A stretch of 64,000 nucleotides of DNA from Gammaproteobacteria bacterium (GCA_002706685.1 PALV01000003.1:68666-132665); one strand, 5' to 3'; counted from the first letter of the stretch, positions 26,923 through 37,355 are shown. Translations and numbers: made by a program. Notes: generated from the letters alone by a model not told the origin.

Positions 26923-28290
26923 ATGCTGTCGCAATATTCATTGGCTGCCTTGCTGACTGCACTCTACCTGGTCATGACCTGGTACTGCTTTCGGCACACA
27001 ACTGTCCGACGTGCGTCGACGGGTGAACCCGGCAAGCAGTCATACGAACTGGTACTTGGCTACGCCAGTCAGGGAGGCACTGCCGAAGCACTGGCGCATC
27101 AGTATGCCAGCATGTTGCCCGGCGTCACGCCAACGACAGTACTACCCCTGAACGCGCTTACTCACCAGGTTCTGGAGAGAAGCAAAAAGGTCCTGTTTTT
27201 TGTCAGTACCTACGGAGAGGGTGAAGCGCCCGATAACGGTCTGCGTTTCGAACGCTACTGGCGGAATCAGACTGCAAATAATCTCCTGACGCATCTGGAG
27301 TTTGCAGTACTCGCTCTCGGGGATAGCCAGTATCAAAAATTCTGCGGCTTCGGGAATTCGATCGCCCAGCTGATGAATCGGCAAGGGGCCCGTCCGATGT
27401 TTGAACCAGTGCAGGTCGACCGCAGCGACACGCAGGCGCTTGAGCTCTGGCGAAAGCAGCTGACAGTCACGGACCTGCTGTCGGCAGGCGCTGCAAACAC
27501 CCTTGAAGCTGCAGAGGATCAGATCGGGAACAGTCCTGGGTCAGCACAATGGAACCTGAGCGACAGGCGCCTTCTTAACGCAGGCTCGCCCGGCAACCCC
27601 CTGTATCTGTTGAGCTTCAAATGTCAGGGCGGCCTGCCCAATTGGCAGGCCGGTGATATCGCACGTATCTGGCCGTTTGACGACCGATCCCAACTTCCTC
27701 GTGAGTACTCAATTGCCTCTGTGCCCGACAATGGTGTACTGACACTTGTCGTCCGTCTGGCTCAGCGTGACGACGGATCGCCGGGCATTTGCAGCAGCTG
27801 GCTGACCGACCAGCTATCACAGACTGAGAGTGTGCGTATTGATATCCGCAAAAACCGGGCATTTCATGCGGCGCCTGAGGCACAACCGCTTATCCTCATC
27901 GGCAATGGTTCTGGTATTGCCGGACTGCTTGCACATCTGGAAGAGCAACACAGCAATTCACAACACGGTCACTGGCTTATCTACGGCGAACGCAGTCCGG
28001 ATTGCGACCGTATCCTGGATGAACAGTTGACTGCATGGTGTGCGACCGGACACCTTGATACGCTGCTGCGCGCTTTCTCGCGCAGCGACAACCCTGCTTA
28101 TGTCCAGGACCTCATTCGGAGTAACGCTGATCAGTTGCGCGCAGTAGTAAAAAATGGCGCGCAGATCATGGTGTGCGGCAGCCGCCTGGGTATGGCACCG
28201 GCGGTGGACGCCGCTCTAAGCCAGGCCCTTGGCAGCGACACCATGCAGGAACTCGCCACAACAGGACGTTATCGCCGTGACATCTACTGA
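26923..28290 (+). CDS. Membrane-anchored flavodoxin/FAD reductase (sulfite reductase alpha-like)
   Basis: This 455-residue protein has one N-terminal helix (about 1-24), a flavodoxin domain (about 38-180; GYASQGGTAEALAHQ, STYGEGEAPDNG, LALGDSQYQKFCGFG), and a ferredoxin reductase part with FAD site REYSIASVP near 258-266, GICSSWL, NAD(P) motif LIGNGSGIAGLL and C-terminal CGSRLGMAPAVDAAL. The order resembles CysJ or P450 reductase but is shorter. It would pass electrons from NADPH through FAD and FMN to a membrane partner, most simply the PepSY protein. It begins 12 bases after DUF4198 without its own ribosome site, so translational coupling is likely. Confidence 0.85.
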   Translation: MLSQYSLAALLTALYLVMTWYCFRHTTVRRASTGEPGKQSYELVLGYASQGGTAEALAHQYASMLPGVTPTTVLPLNALTHQVLERSKKVLFFVSTYGEGEAPDNGLRFERYWRNQTANNLLTHLEFAVLALGDSQYQKFCGFGNSIAQLMNRQGARPMFEPVQVDRSDTQALELWRKQLTVTDLLSAGAANTLEAAEDQIGNSPGSAQWNLSDRRLLNAGSPGNPLYLLSFKCQGGLPNWQAGDIARIWPFDDRSQLPREYSIASVPDNGVLTLVVRLAQRDDGSPGICSSWLTDQLSQTESVRIDIRKNRAFHAAPEAQPLILIGNGSGIAGLLAHLEEQHSNSQHGHWLIYGERSPDCDRILDEQLTAWCATGHLDTLLRAFSRSDNPAYVQDLIRSNADQLRAVVKNGAQIMVCGSRLGMAPAVDAALSQALGSDTMQELATTGRYRRDIY

Positions 28291-28344
28291 ACCCGAACCC
28301 GCCAGCCACGCACTTTAAGCGCCAAGCCAGCAATGAACTTTGAT

Positions 28345-28358
28345 GCACATGCATGTGC
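28345..28358 (+). repeat. Perfect 14-bp palindrome before the TonB receptor gene
   Basis: GCACATGCATGTGC is a perfect palindrome 38 bases before the GTG start. It may be an operator giving this gene control in addition to the Fur promoter, or chance; no matching second copy was seen in the window. Confidence 0.4.
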
Positions 28359-28396
28359 GTTGACTACTTTTGTTTAAAAAAACAAGGAGACTTAAC

Positions 28397-30766
28397 GTGA
28401 ACTCACACTACAAACCGCGACCGGCACTGCTTGCCAGTGTCATCGCTACAATTGTTGGCAGTGCGGCCATGGCCCAGACCCAGGAGAATATCGAGGAGGT
28501 CGTCGTCACCGCTTCAGGTTTTGAGCAGAAGCTGACGGATGCACCAGCCAGTATATCCATCATTTCTCGCGAGGACATTATCAGCCGGCCGCATGTCAAT
28601 CTGCTTGATATGCTCAAATATCAGGAGGGAGTGGATATAGGCACCAGCCGCGACAAGACGGGTCAGGGAAGTGTCAGTATGCGCGGACTCACCGGCGAGT
28701 ACACCCTGCTGTTAATAGATGGAAAAAGACAAAACAACCATGGGGACATTTATCCCAACAATTTTGGCGGCAATGCGTTTGGACACATGCCGCCAGCCGA
28801 GTCGATTGAGCGGATAGAAGTGATTCGCGGGCCGGCATCAACACTTTATGGCGCCGACGCACTGGGCGGTGTTGTAAACATCATTACCCGGCCGGTTGCA
28901 GACACTTGGCACACAACTGTCAACGCGAGTGGGACCTTTCAGGGTAACGATCAATTCGGAAACAATGCGCAGGCTGCTTTTGCTGCCAGAGGTCCGTTAA
29001 TAGACAATGTTCTCTCCCTTGGTCTTCGTGGCAGTTATTACGACACGGAAGCATCTTCCCCGGAGTTTGAACAGGTCGCCGACCCGAATGGTGAAGTTCA
29101 TGTGCGCTCGCTTGGCTTTGGCGGCGGTGGCAAGACCGTCGACAGCTCTAGCGAGGAATTCGGTCTGACTCTGGCCTGGGCCATTTCCGGGAACCAGACA
29201 GCCCGCCTGGACTACGACACTTCCAGCCAGGTTTACGACAACACGCCTGTGATCGACCCTGATACCGGAACAATCAGCTACCCGCTCGGTACCAAGGACA
29301 ACATCGAGGCTCTGTGGCAAAGCTCACGAGGCCAGGTGAATCCTCGTGCAGGTTACGCTGCCAATCAGGAATTCAGCCGTGACTGGTGGTCAATAACACA
29401 CGAAGCTGATCTCGGTTTCGCCTCAAGTTACCTGTCCCTGGCTTATGTGGACACTGCCAACGAGGGCCGTACACTGCCTCTGACCGTTGAAGAGAGACTG
29501 CTGCTACAGGAGATGTACGACGGTACAGGTGATTTTGCTGCCCTGAGCGCTGCCGATCGCAAGGCACTGGCAGAACGCACATTTTTGCCTCGCCCATCGC
29601 GCCCGTTGAACAGCAGCCAGTACACCCTGGACGCGAACATCGATATACCGGTCAAGTTTGCCGGTCAGCATCGCATCATACTTGGCGGGCAGATCATCGA
29701 TGGCGAACTGGAAGACGGTGTTTTTGGCATGGAGAGCTCTCAGCCAGGCGGCGTGCAGGAGCAGAATATGTACTCATTGTTTGCCGAGGACAGCTGGACG
29801 CCTGTCGAGCCGTTGACCATCACCGCCGGTGTTCGTTTTGATGAGCATGATGTCTTCGGCAGCCAGGTGTCACCGCGCCTTTACGGTGTCTACAGCTTTA
29901 GCGACAGCTGGACGCTCAAGGGCGGGGTCAGCACCGGCTACAAAACACCCCAGACCACCGACCTCTACGATGGCATCACGGGGTTCGGCGGCCAGGGCAC
30001 ATCGCCGTTCGCCGGCAATCCTGACCTGCAGCCCGAGACCAGCGTGAACAGCGAAGTAGCTCTGTACTGGACTGGTGAGACTGGACATAACTTCAATCTG
30101 ACCTATTTCGATACCAGCTTTGAGGACAAGATCTCGCGCGGTGACACCGTCTACAGTTGCGAGCTCACCGGGGGAATACGTCCCTGCGTCAACCTCGGCG
30201 CATACGATGCACTTGGGTATGAGACATACAGCCAGAACATCAATATTGATGAAGTAGAAATACAGGGTGTTGAGGCAGCCGGCCGCTATGCTATCAGTGA
30301 CAACTGGTCAGTCCGAGCCAACTACACCTGGACCGACAGTGAACAAAAAAGCGGCCCGAATGCCGGTGAACCATTAACCAACACTGCAGAGCACATGGTT
30401 AACACAACACTGGATTGGGACGTCAGCGGCAGGCTGACATTCTCACTGCAGGCAGAGCTTCGTTCAGATCGCTACAGAGGCTGGGACAATGTGTTCGACA
30501 GAGCTCTTTATTACCAGAACTATGAGCTGATGAATCTGGGGATTCGTTATCAGATGACCGAGAACATCACACTGTTTGGACGCATCAACAATCTTCTGGA
30601 CGAGGACTTCACTTCGTATAGTACGGAGTTCGTTGATCTGGATGGAGACGGCGTATACACCCTGGCGACGGGGCGTGGTGCAGTCAGTGAAGTCATCTTC
30701 ACCGACCACTACAATGTCAAGGATCCAGCCAGAAACTTCTGGCTAAGTGTCCAGGCATCATTCTGA
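28397..30766 (+). CDS. TonB-dependent outer-membrane receptor (FepA/CirA-like)
   Basis: The start is GTG at 28397, with AAGGAGA six bases upstream; the frame is open to a TTG at 28370 that has no site. The 789-residue product has a signal peptide ending GSAAMAQT, a TonB box EEVVVTAS and a plug domain (SMRGLTGEYTLLLIDGKR, IERIEVIRGPASTLYGADALGGVVNIITRP). A 22-strand barrel follows, ending in phenylalanine (VQASF). The plug sequence is nearest to catecholate-siderophore receptors. With the PepSY, DUF2271, DUF4198 and flavoreductase genes upstream it completes an iron-uptake module controlled by Fur. Confidence 0.9.
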   Translation: MNSHYKPRPALLASVIATIVGSAAMAQTQENIEEVVVTASGFEQKLTDAPASISIISREDIISRPHVNLLDMLKYQEGVDIGTSRDKTGQGSVSMRGLTGEYTLLLIDGKRQNNHGDIYPNNFGGNAFGHMPPAESIERIEVIRGPASTLYGADALGGVVNIITRPVADTWHTTVNASGTFQGNDQFGNNAQAAFAARGPLIDNVLSLGLRGSYYDTEASSPEFEQVADPNGEVHVRSLGFGGGGKTVDSSSEEFGLTLAWAISGNQTARLDYDTSSQVYDNTPVIDPDTGTISYPLGTKDNIEALWQSSRGQVNPRAGYAANQEFSRDWWSITHEADLGFASSYLSLAYVDTANEGRTLPLTVEERLLLQEMYDGTGDFAALSAADRKALAERTFLPRPSRPLNSSQYTLDANIDIPVKFAGQHRIILGGQIIDGELEDGVFGMESSQPGGVQEQNMYSLFAEDSWTPVEPLTITAGVRFDEHDVFGSQVSPRLYGVYSFSDSWTLKGGVSTGYKTPQTTDLYDGITGFGGQGTSPFAGNPDLQPETSVNSEVALYWTGETGHNFNLTYFDTSFEDKISRGDTVYSCELTGGIRPCVNLGAYDALGYETYSQNINIDEVEIQGVEAAGRYAISDNWSVRANYTWTDSEQKSGPNAGEPLTNTAEHMVNTTLDWDVSGRLTFSLQAELRSDRYRGWDNVFDRALYYQNYELMNLGIRYQMTENITLFGRINNLLDEDFTSYSTEFVDLDGDGVYTLATGRGAVSEVIFTDHYNVKDPARNFWLSVQASF

Positions 30767-30779
30767 TATTCAGCCAAGC

Positions 30780-30812
30780 TGGCCGTCCCCACTCTATCGT
30801 CGGGAACGGCCA
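30780..30812 (+). terminator. Hairpin between convergent genes, probable bidirectional terminator
   Basis: TGGCCGT-CCC (30780-30789) pairs with GGG-A-ACGGCCA (30802-30812) with one bulged A and a loop of about 12 bases. It follows the TonB receptor stop by 13 bases and lies before the end of the convergent lipoprotein gene. T-rich sequence exists on both sides but no long T-run. Confidence 0.5.
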
Positions 30813-30827
30813 AATCTTATATTAACT

Positions 30828-32024
30828 TTACTGTGATACCTGCCCTGCCGGTGGCTCACTGCACTGTTCACACATCACGTTAGGAATAGGCGCACCCTGA
30901 AGCAGTCCGGCCAGCCAATCGACAAAGCGGGTACCATCTACTTCGTAGGTATAGACATCCGGTCGCAACAGGATGGTGTGCATGGGGCCACCTGCCACGT
31001 AAAATCTAAAGTCCGGAATAGCCGCACTGATCTCCTGCAGATTCTGCATCAGCAGGGGCTGCAGAGATTCAGTTGGTGTTCCGCCCAGCGCCAGAAACTG
31101 CTTCTGGACGTTGTCTTCGGCATTGTCATAAGACGCAAAGCGGATATTCGGATTCTCCTGCTGTGCTCCGAGATACAGGTGATGGAAGCTGAACTCGTCG
31201 GCCGGAATGCCGGCAATATAATCAAGATCACTCACCACCCGATCCACTGCCCACACATCATATGGGCTGAAGTTGGCAAATCCACGGTAGCCGCCTGAGG
31301 CATCACCCAGCTGCACAATGTCAGCCTGTGGGTACTGTTCAGCTATCTTCACTGCATAGAACGGTGACGGAATCGAGCCTGCACTGGAGCCCGTGACAAA
31401 CACCTGTTCCGGCCCCTGAACATGCTCGTACAACCAGTCCAGGGCTGCGTTGGCGTTCACCATGCCACGGTGACGAATATGCAGTGCGTGCGCCGCATGC
31501 TGGTCAAAAGCCGGCATCTCGTAATGCTGTTCGGTATCACCAAGATGGACATCACCCGAGCAGTAGGGAGCATAGACCATTGTATAGTCAGCCAGTGGAT
31601 TGGTGACCTGATCAAATGCCAGAATCCCGTGTGCGCGTGACGGATCAGTGTTTGCCAGGTTCACTTGATAACTGGGCTGGATATCCGGGTCGCAGTTGCC
31701 ACCTTCCCAGCAGGCACCACCGCCCTCGAGGTAGAACATCACGCGGGCTGGGTCGCCCTGTTTGACAAAAAACTGATATTCGGAGCCATCAGAACAGATG
31801 GTGTCGCCACCGGGTGTAATGGCATTCCAGCCTTCGCTAAGGCCTTCGAAATTGGCCTGCGCCATCTCGTGTTCGCCATGATCCATTGAGTTTCCGGTCA
31901 TTGTTTCCGTGGCGGTGTCGGTAGTGGTGTCACTGCCGCAGGCCGCCAGTCCGGTCAGTATCAGCCCAGCCAGAAACGCCAATGCCGATGCTTTCCGCAT
32001 TGAGTTACGCATCAAATCCATCAT
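30828..32024 (-). CDS. Lipoprotein of the pectinacetylesterase/Notum family
   Basis: This 398-residue protein begins MMDLMRNSMRKAS and has a lipobox LAAC at about residue 29, so it is probably a lipid-anchored envelope protein. The alpha/beta hydrolase motifs of the Notum/PAE family are present: FYLEGGGACWEGGNCD (oxyanion region) and the nucleophile VFVTGSSAGSIPSPF. Enzymes of this family remove acyl groups from polysaccharides or, in animals, from Wnt. A thiolase-free deacylase or a polymer esterase role is possible here. It diverges from the ferredoxin-CYP153 pair, with 125 bases between. Confidence 0.8.
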   Translation of the reverse strand: MMDLMRNSMRKASALAFLAGLILTGLAACGSDTTTDTATETMTGNSMDHGEHEMAQANFEGLSEGWNAITPGGDTICSDGSEYQFFVKQGDPARVMFYLEGGGACWEGGNCDPDIQPSYQVNLANTDPSRAHGILAFDQVTNPLADYTMVYAPYCSGDVHLGDTEQHYEMPAFDQHAAHALHIRHRGMVNANAALDWLYEHVQGPEQVFVTGSSAGSIPSPFYAVKIAEQYPQADIVQLGDASGGYRGFANFSPYDVWAVDRVVSDLDYIAGIPADEFSFHHLYLGAQQENPNIRFASYDNAEDNVQKQFLALGGTPTESLQPLLMQNLQEISAAIPDFRFYVAGGPMHTILLRPDVYTYEVDGTRFVDWLAGLLQGAPIPNVMCEQCSEPPAGQVSQ

Positions 32025-32060
32025 CGTATGTACCTGTTTTTGTTGTCTAATATCGAAAAG

Positions 32061-32470
<410 letters not shown>

Positions 32471-32491
32471 GTCATTGCCTGGAGCCTTCTT

Positions 32492-33757
32492 ATGACTACC
32501 GCGACCCGCCCAAACACAGAGCGCCAAAACCGCAGTCTGGTAGGGCGTGACCCATGGACCATCCCCCTGGAAGAGATCGATCTGGCGCATCCAGGGATCT
32601 GGCAGGCCAATGAGTTTTTACCCTTCATGGCCCGAATGCGTCGTGATGCACCAGTCCACTATTGTCCGAGCTCGGCGGTTGGCCCTTACTGGTCAGTGAT
32701 GAAATATCAGGACATCATGACCGTCGAAGCTGCTCCGCATGTTTACAGCTCTGAGCCAACCATTGGCATCGTTGACGTGCTGCCCGAATACAGCCTGCCG
32801 ATGTTCATTGCCATGGACCCGCCCAAACATGACGAGCAGCGCAAGACGGTGCAGGGTGTTGTGGCACCGGCCAATCTCAAGAATCTTGAAGGCCTTATCC
32901 GCCAGCGTGTCGGTGCCATCCTGGACAGCCTGCCTGTTGGGGAAACCTTCAATTGGGTTGATCTGGTGTCGCGTGAATTGACCACACAGATGCTGGCGAC
33001 GCTGTTCGATTTTCCATTCGAGGAGCGCCACAAGCTGCCCTACTGGTCGGACGTTGCCACTGCCATTCCTGGTGCTGGCGTTGTCGACAGTTACGAGGAA
33101 AGCCTGCAGATCCTGCAGGAGTGCCTGGCACGCTTTAGTGAACTATGGCGCGAGCGCGCCGCCAGGCCGCCAGGCAATGACCTGATCTCCATGCTTGCCC
33201 ATGGAGAGTCTACCCGCAACATGCCGCCGCGCGAGTTTCTGGGCAACCTGATACTGTTGATTGTGGGCGGCAATGACACTACCCGCAACTCAATTACCGG
33301 TGGCGTACTGGCCCTGAATGAAAACCCCGATCAATACCAGAAGCTGCGTGAGAATCCCGCGCTGATTCCCTCGATGGTGTCAGAAATCATTCGCTGGCAG
33401 ACGCCGCTGGCCTATATGCGCCGCACTGCCAAATGCGACACTGAGCTCAACGGCCAGAAGATACGCCAGGGCGACAAGGTGTTGTTGTGGTATGCCTCGG
33501 GTAACCGGGACGGCGACGCCATAGAAAATCCCGACGCCTTTATCATCGATCGTCCACGTGCCAGACAGCACCTGTCATTCGGCTTTGGCATCCATCGCTG
33601 TATGGGCAACCGCCTGGCCGAGATGCAACTGCGCATCCTCTGGGAGGAGATCCTGCAGCGCTTCCATACGGTCGAAGTAACCGGTAAACCAACCCGCATT
33701 TACTCCAGCTTTGTGAAGGGTTATACCGAACTGCCGGTCCGGCTGCACCCGCGCTAG
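32492..33757 (+). CDS. Cytochrome P450, CYP153A-type alkane terminal hydroxylase
   Basis: This 421-residue soluble P450 has I-helix GGNDTTRNS (259-267), ExxR at E298-R301 and the haem cysteine C370 in FGFGIHRCMGNRLAE. Stretches such as FIAMDPPKHDEQR, ISMLAHGES, RWQTPLAYMRR and LLWYASGNRD agree closely with my recollection of CYP153A from Marinobacter. CYP153A enzymes hydroxylate the terminal carbon of n-alkanes and fatty acids. It follows its ferredoxin, but the ferredoxin reductase that usually completes the set is not in the window. No alkane regulator is adjacent. Confidence 0.92.
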   Translation: MTTATRPNTERQNRSLVGRDPWTIPLEEIDLAHPGIWQANEFLPFMARMRRDAPVHYCPSSAVGPYWSVMKYQDIMTVEAAPHVYSSEPTIGIVDVLPEYSLPMFIAMDPPKHDEQRKTVQGVVAPANLKNLEGLIRQRVGAILDSLPVGETFNWVDLVSRELTTQMLATLFDFPFEERHKLPYWSDVATAIPGAGVVDSYEESLQILQECLARFSELWRERAARPPGNDLISMLAHGESTRNMPPREFLGNLILLIVGGNDTTRNSITGGVLALNENPDQYQKLRENPALIPSMVSEIIRWQTPLAYMRRTAKCDTELNGQKIRQGDKVLLWYASGNRDGDAIENPDAFIIDRPRARQHLSFGFGIHRCMGNRLAEMQLRILWEEILQRFHTVEVTGKPTRIYSSFVKGYTELPVRLHPR

Positions 33758-33767
33758 AATTGTCTGT

Positions 33768-33798
33768 GCACGCCAAGCTGCTGCGCTGTGCGGCGTGC
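33768..33798 (+). repeat. Hairpin after the CYP153 gene
   Basis: GCACGCC (33768-33774) and GGCGTGC (33792-33798) can pair around a 17-base loop, 10 bases after the CYP153 stop. There is no T-run, so termination here is uncertain; it may be an attenuator or mRNA-stability element. Confidence 0.4.
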
Positions 33799-33891
33799 GC
33801 TGATTCATGAAATTGCCACATCTGCCCATTAAACTGCGCTGAGATTGTTGTCGCTGGACAATTCGTCCGGTATATCTCAGGAGTTTTAGCT

Positions 33892-35541
33892 ATGGCAGGA
33901 AGCAGGCTCACCCTCTTGCGCGCCTCTTTGACCACCAAGTTGTTTGCTGGTTTTGCTCTCATTTTAATTGTCATCATTGCGCTGGCGGCTGGCAGCTGGA
34001 GCAGTCTTGGCAGAATTGACAAAAACATTTCACGCAATGTGCAGAGCTACGAAATTCTCGACGACAAGTCGACGCTGCTGGCCAGTATTGTCACCATCGA
34101 ATCGGGTATGCGCGGCTTTGCGCTGACGGGTAATGAAACCTTTCTGGAGCGGCTGGACCAGGGCAGCAGCGATTTCCGTGAAGCCTTGCAGCGCCTGCAG
34201 CTGGCAACCGCCGGGGTGGCCGCCCAGCAGCAACGACTTGAAGAAATCAATGCTGTGTTCGAAGACTGGTTCGCCAACGATATTGATCCGATTATCGACA
34301 TGCGCCGCCGTATAGAGCATGGGTTTTTCAACCCGCAGCGAATGACAGACCGTATTGCCGAAGCGCGCGACAAGGTCAAAATGGACCGCATGCGTGAATT
34401 GCTGGAAGGCATGACCGTAGACGAGCAGGCGCTTTTGTCTGAACGCCGCGATGAGATGGCTCAGAGCCAGTCACAGGCCATCTACATCCTGCTCGGGTCC
34501 AGTATTATCGCCATCATTCTCGCGGTTCTGGTAGCCAGTGGCCTGAGCCGATCCATCATCAATCGTCTGTCGCGGCTGGTTACTGTTACCCGAGAAATAG
34601 CCGATGGACATCTGGATGTTCAAGCCGATCAGAGCGGTCACGATGAGATTGCCCAGCTGGCGCATGCAGTAGGCCACATGCAGGACAGACTGCGCAGTAT
34701 GATTACTGACATACACGCCAATGCCGAGAAGCTGTTGCTGGCCGCCGAGCAGGTATCATCATCTTCAACGCAACTCTCCGTTTCCACGCGGGATCAGGCT
34801 GAAGCAGCTACCACCATGGCCGCCACGGTAGAGCAGCTTACAGTAAGTATCAGTCATGTCGCCGAGAACGCCTCTGAGGCGCGGCGGCTGTCCTCAGTTT
34901 CCGGGCAAAAGTCAGAAGAGGGCGGCGCGGTCATCCAGCGAACGCTGCACGGCATGGGGCAGATTGCCAGTACGGTTCAGCAGACCGCCGAACGCATTAC
35001 TGTGCTGGGTCAGCACTCCGAACAGATTTCCGGCATTATCCGTGTGATTCAGGAAATCGCTGAGCAGACCAATCTACTGGCATTGAACGCTGCCATCGAG
35101 GCAGCCCGTGCCGGTGAACAGGGTCGCGGTTTTGCGGTGGTCGCGGACGAGGTTAGACTGCTCGCACAACGTACCAGCAAATCGACCCATGAAATAGCTG
35201 ACATGATCCAGCTGATTCAGTCTGGGACACGCGACGCTGTCAAACAAATGAATGACGGCGTCAAACTGGTCAACTCGGGTGTTGAACAGGCCCAGGAAGC
35301 TGGCGATGCCATCGTACAGATTCGTCGCAGTGCCGATGAAGTTTTGCAGGTTGTGGATCAGATCTCAGGTGCCCTGCAGGAGCAGGATACAGCCACGCTG
35401 GATGTATCGCGTCATGTGGAACGCATTGCAGGGATGTCGGAGCAGAACAGTGTCGCGGTAGCAGGTGCGGCTAACGTCGCGCAGTCTTTGCATCAGCTGG
35501 CAACCGGCCTGCGCACACAGGTCGCGCGATTCCGGCTTTAA
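33892..35541 (+). CDS. Methyl-accepting chemotaxis protein with CHASE3 sensor
   Basis: This 549-residue chemoreceptor has an N-terminal helix (about 18-38) and a periplasmic CHASE3 domain carrying [20 protein letters not shown] second helix lies near 195-217, then HAMP and a long signalling domain with the tip sequence [41 protein letters not shown]. It passes ligand signals to CheA/CheW and bends towards the cell pole. AGGAG is nine bases before the ATG. It lies 134 bases after the CYP153 gene; a link to alkane sensing is possible but not shown. No che genes are near. Confidence 0.92.
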   Translation: MAGSRLTLLRASLTTKLFAGFALILIVIIALAAGSWSSLGRIDKNISRNVQSYEILDDKSTLLASIVTIESGMRGFALTGNETFLERLDQGSSDFREALQRLQLATAGVAAQQQRLEEINAVFEDWFANDIDPIIDMRRRIEHGFFNPQRMTDRIAEARDKVKMDRMRELLEGMTVDEQALLSERRDEMAQSQSQAIYILLGSSIIAIILAVLVASGLSRSIINRLSRLVTVTREIADGHLDVQADQSGHDEIAQLAHAVGHMQDRLRSMITDIHANAEKLLLAAEQVSSSSTQLSVSTRDQAEAATTMAATVEQLTVSISHVAENASEARRLSSVSGQKSEEGGAVIQRTLHGMGQIASTVQQTAERITVLGQHSEQISGIIRVIQEIAEQTNLLALNAAIEAARAGEQGRGFAVVADEVRLLAQRTSKSTHEIADMIQLIQSGTRDAVKQMNDGVKLVNSGVEQAQEAGDAIVQIRRSADEVLQVVDQISGALQEQDTATLDVSRHVERIAGMSEQNSVAVAGAANVAQSLHQLATGLRTQVARFRL

Positions 35542-35581
35542 GGTGTACACCCCGGCCAGCTCAGGCCGGGGTGTAACACTT
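35541..35581 (+). terminator. Strong hairpin between convergent MCP and fabV genes
   Basis: TACACCCCGGCC (35546-35557) and GGCCGGGGTGTA (35564-35575) form a perfect 12-bp stem, extended by five more pairs around one bulge. It lies right after the chemoreceptor stop and before the fabV end on the other strand. There is no T-run, but it should block transcription from both sides. Confidence 0.7.
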
Positions 35582-35613
35582 AACAGATAATGTCAGTTTA
35601 AAGCGTATTGGCC

Positions 35614-36825
35614 TTAGACGGTCTGTAGATTGACCTCTGTCGCCACGTCGGCTTCGTAGTCCACGTCGCTGCGCTCAAAACCAAACAGCTTGAGAAACTC
35701 GTGTTTGTAACCGGCGTAGTCGGTCAGCTGGAACAGATTGTCGTTGTTGACCTTTTCCCAAAGCTGCTTGCACTCACCCTGCACATCGTCACGCAGCTCC
35801 TTGTCGTCCATGCGCAGCCGGCCCGCCTCATCGACGTCCAGCGCATTGCCATCCGCGCGATACAGTTGCTCGGTGAACAATCGGTTGAGCTGCTCGATGG
35901 TACCTTCGTGCAGGCCCTTCTCTTTCATCACCTTGTAAACCAGCGCGATATACAACGGCATTACAGGGATGGCTGCCGACGCCTGGGTTACCACAGACTT
36001 GAGCACTGCCACATTGGCGCCACCGTCATATTTCTCAGACAGTGATTTGTCCAGGGCATGCGCCGCACGATCCAGATCTTCCTTGGCCTTGCCAAGTGCA
36101 CCATGCCAGTAAATCGGCCAGGTCATTTCGGTACCGATATAGCTGAAGGCAACCGTGCGGGCGCCTTTTGCCAGCACGCCAGCCTTGTCCAGCGCCTGCA
36201 TCCACAGTTCCCAGTCCTGACCGCCCATCACGGCGATGGTATCAGCGATCTCCTCGTCGTTGGCTGGTTCGACCTCGGCGTGGATTATCTGGTCTTTGTT
36301 GGTATCAATCGCGGTTGATTTGTATACCTGACCAATGGGCTTGAGCACGGAGCGCTTCACTTCGCCGGTATCAGGCAGGCGACGCACCGGTGAGGCCAGC
36401 GAGTAGATGACCAGATCAACCTGTTCCAGATCCTGTTTGATCACATCAATGGCCTGCTCCCGCACCTCGTGCGAGAAAGCATCCCCGTTGATGGATTTGG
36501 CATACAGGCCGGCTTTATGCGCTTCTTCCTCGAACGCCCAGGTGTTATACCAGCCAGCAGTACCGGGTTTGGTCTCTGTGCCAGGCTTTTCAAAGAAAAC
36601 ACCCAGTGTCGCTGCCTGATAGCCGAAGGCCGCGGTAATGCGCGCCGCCAGACCGTAACCGCTGGAGGCACCGATCACCAGCACTTTGCGCGGACGTCCA
36701 GCGTCACTTTGGGCCCCAGAAACTGCCTTCTGTGTGGTCGCGATCTGGTCCTGTACGTTTTTATAACAACCCGTCGGGTGGGTCGTAGTGCAGATAAAGC
36801 CGCGGTATTTTGGTTTTATAATCAT
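35614..36825 (-). CDS. fabV: Enoyl-[acyl-carrier-protein] reductase FabV
   Basis: This 403-residue protein begins [20 protein letters not shown] and has the FabV-type nucleotide site [16 protein letters not shown] and the catalytic Y239-x8-K248 in [12 protein letters not shown]. FabV reduces trans-2-enoyl-ACP with NADH in the last step of each fatty-acid elongation cycle and is naturally insensitive to triclosan. GAGGAC lies six bases before the ATG, inside the end of the GNAT gene, with which it shares a four-base ATGA-type overlap. It ends against the strong hairpin at 35541-35581. Whether FabI also exists cannot be seen here. Confidence 0.95.
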   Translation of the reverse strand: MIIKPKYRGFICTTTHPTGCYKNVQDQIATTQKAVSGAQSDAGRPRKVLVIGASSGYGLAARITAAFGYQAATLGVFFEKPGTETKPGTAGWYNTWAFEEEAHKAGLYAKSINGDAFSHEVREQAIDVIKQDLEQVDLVIYSLASPVRRLPDTGEVKRSVLKPIGQVYKSTAIDTNKDQIIHAEVEPANDEEIADTIAVMGGQDWELWMQALDKAGVLAKGARTVAFSYIGTEMTWPIYWHGALGKAKEDLDRAAHALDKSLSEKYDGGANVAVLKSVVTQASAAIPVMPLYIALVYKVMKEKGLHEGTIEQLNRLFTEQLYRADGNALDVDEAGRLRMDDKELRDDVQGECKQLWEKVNNDNLFQLTDYAGYKHEFLKLFGFERSDVDYEADVATEVNLQTV

Positions 36826-37355
36826 GACTTGTCCTCAATATCAGAACCCGGCACAGTGCCTGGGTTCGCTTCCGTTCCTGCCGCAAATGACATCAGTGCG
36901 TCTCCGTCCAGTCGATAACGAATCCATTCGCTTTGCGGGCGTGCTCCAATTGACTCATAAAATTTGATGGCGGGTTCGTTCCAGTCCAGCACACTCCACT
37001 CGAATCGACCACAACCCAGCGCTACCGCCTCGCGGGCCAGGTATTGTAACAAAGCCTTGCCAGCCCCCACGCCACGGAATTGCGGTGAGACGTAAAGATC
37101 CTCTAGATACAGGCCATTACGGCCCTGCCAGGTGGAGTAGTTAAAAAAGTACACAGCAAATCCCACGACCTGCTCGTCCAGATAACAGAGCAGAGCACGC
37201 ACCGACGAGTCCGGAGCAAAAATGCTGGCTTTCAGCTCTTCAGGAGTGGTCACGACTTCGTGCTCAGCTTTCTCGTAGATCGCGAGTTCACGAATAAATT
37301 GGTAGATGGCCGGCGTATCAGCGGCCACGGCGGGGCGAATCAGTATGTCAGCCAT
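36822..37355 (-). CDS. GNAT family N-acetyltransferase
   Basis: This 177-residue protein fits the GNAT fold. The acetyl-CoA loop is [24 protein letters not shown], followed by [24 protein letters not shown], the pattern of diamine/spermidine N-acetyltransferase-like proteins. It would acetylate an amine or amino acid; the substrate is unknown. AGGA lies ten bases before the ATG. Its stop codon overlaps the fabV start, so the two are translated together, which may only reflect compact organisation. Confidence 0.88.
   Translation of the reverse strand: MADILIRPAVAADTPAIYQFIRELAIYEKAEHEVVTTPEELKASIFAPDSSVRALLCYLDEQVVGFAVYFFNYSTWQGRNGLYLEDLYVSPQFRGVGAGKALLQYLAREAVALGCGRFEWSVLDWNEPAIKFYESIGARPQSEWIRYRLDGDALMSFAAGTEANPGTVPGSDIEDKS

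Noticed and set aside
28370..28396. TTG start for the TonB receptor
   Set aside because: No ribosome site before it; the GTG at 28397 has AAGGAGA at six bases and gives a normal signal peptide.
33840..33891. Sigma-28 (flagellar) promoter for the chemoreceptor
   Set aside because: A TAAA is present but no GCCGATAA-like element at the right distance.
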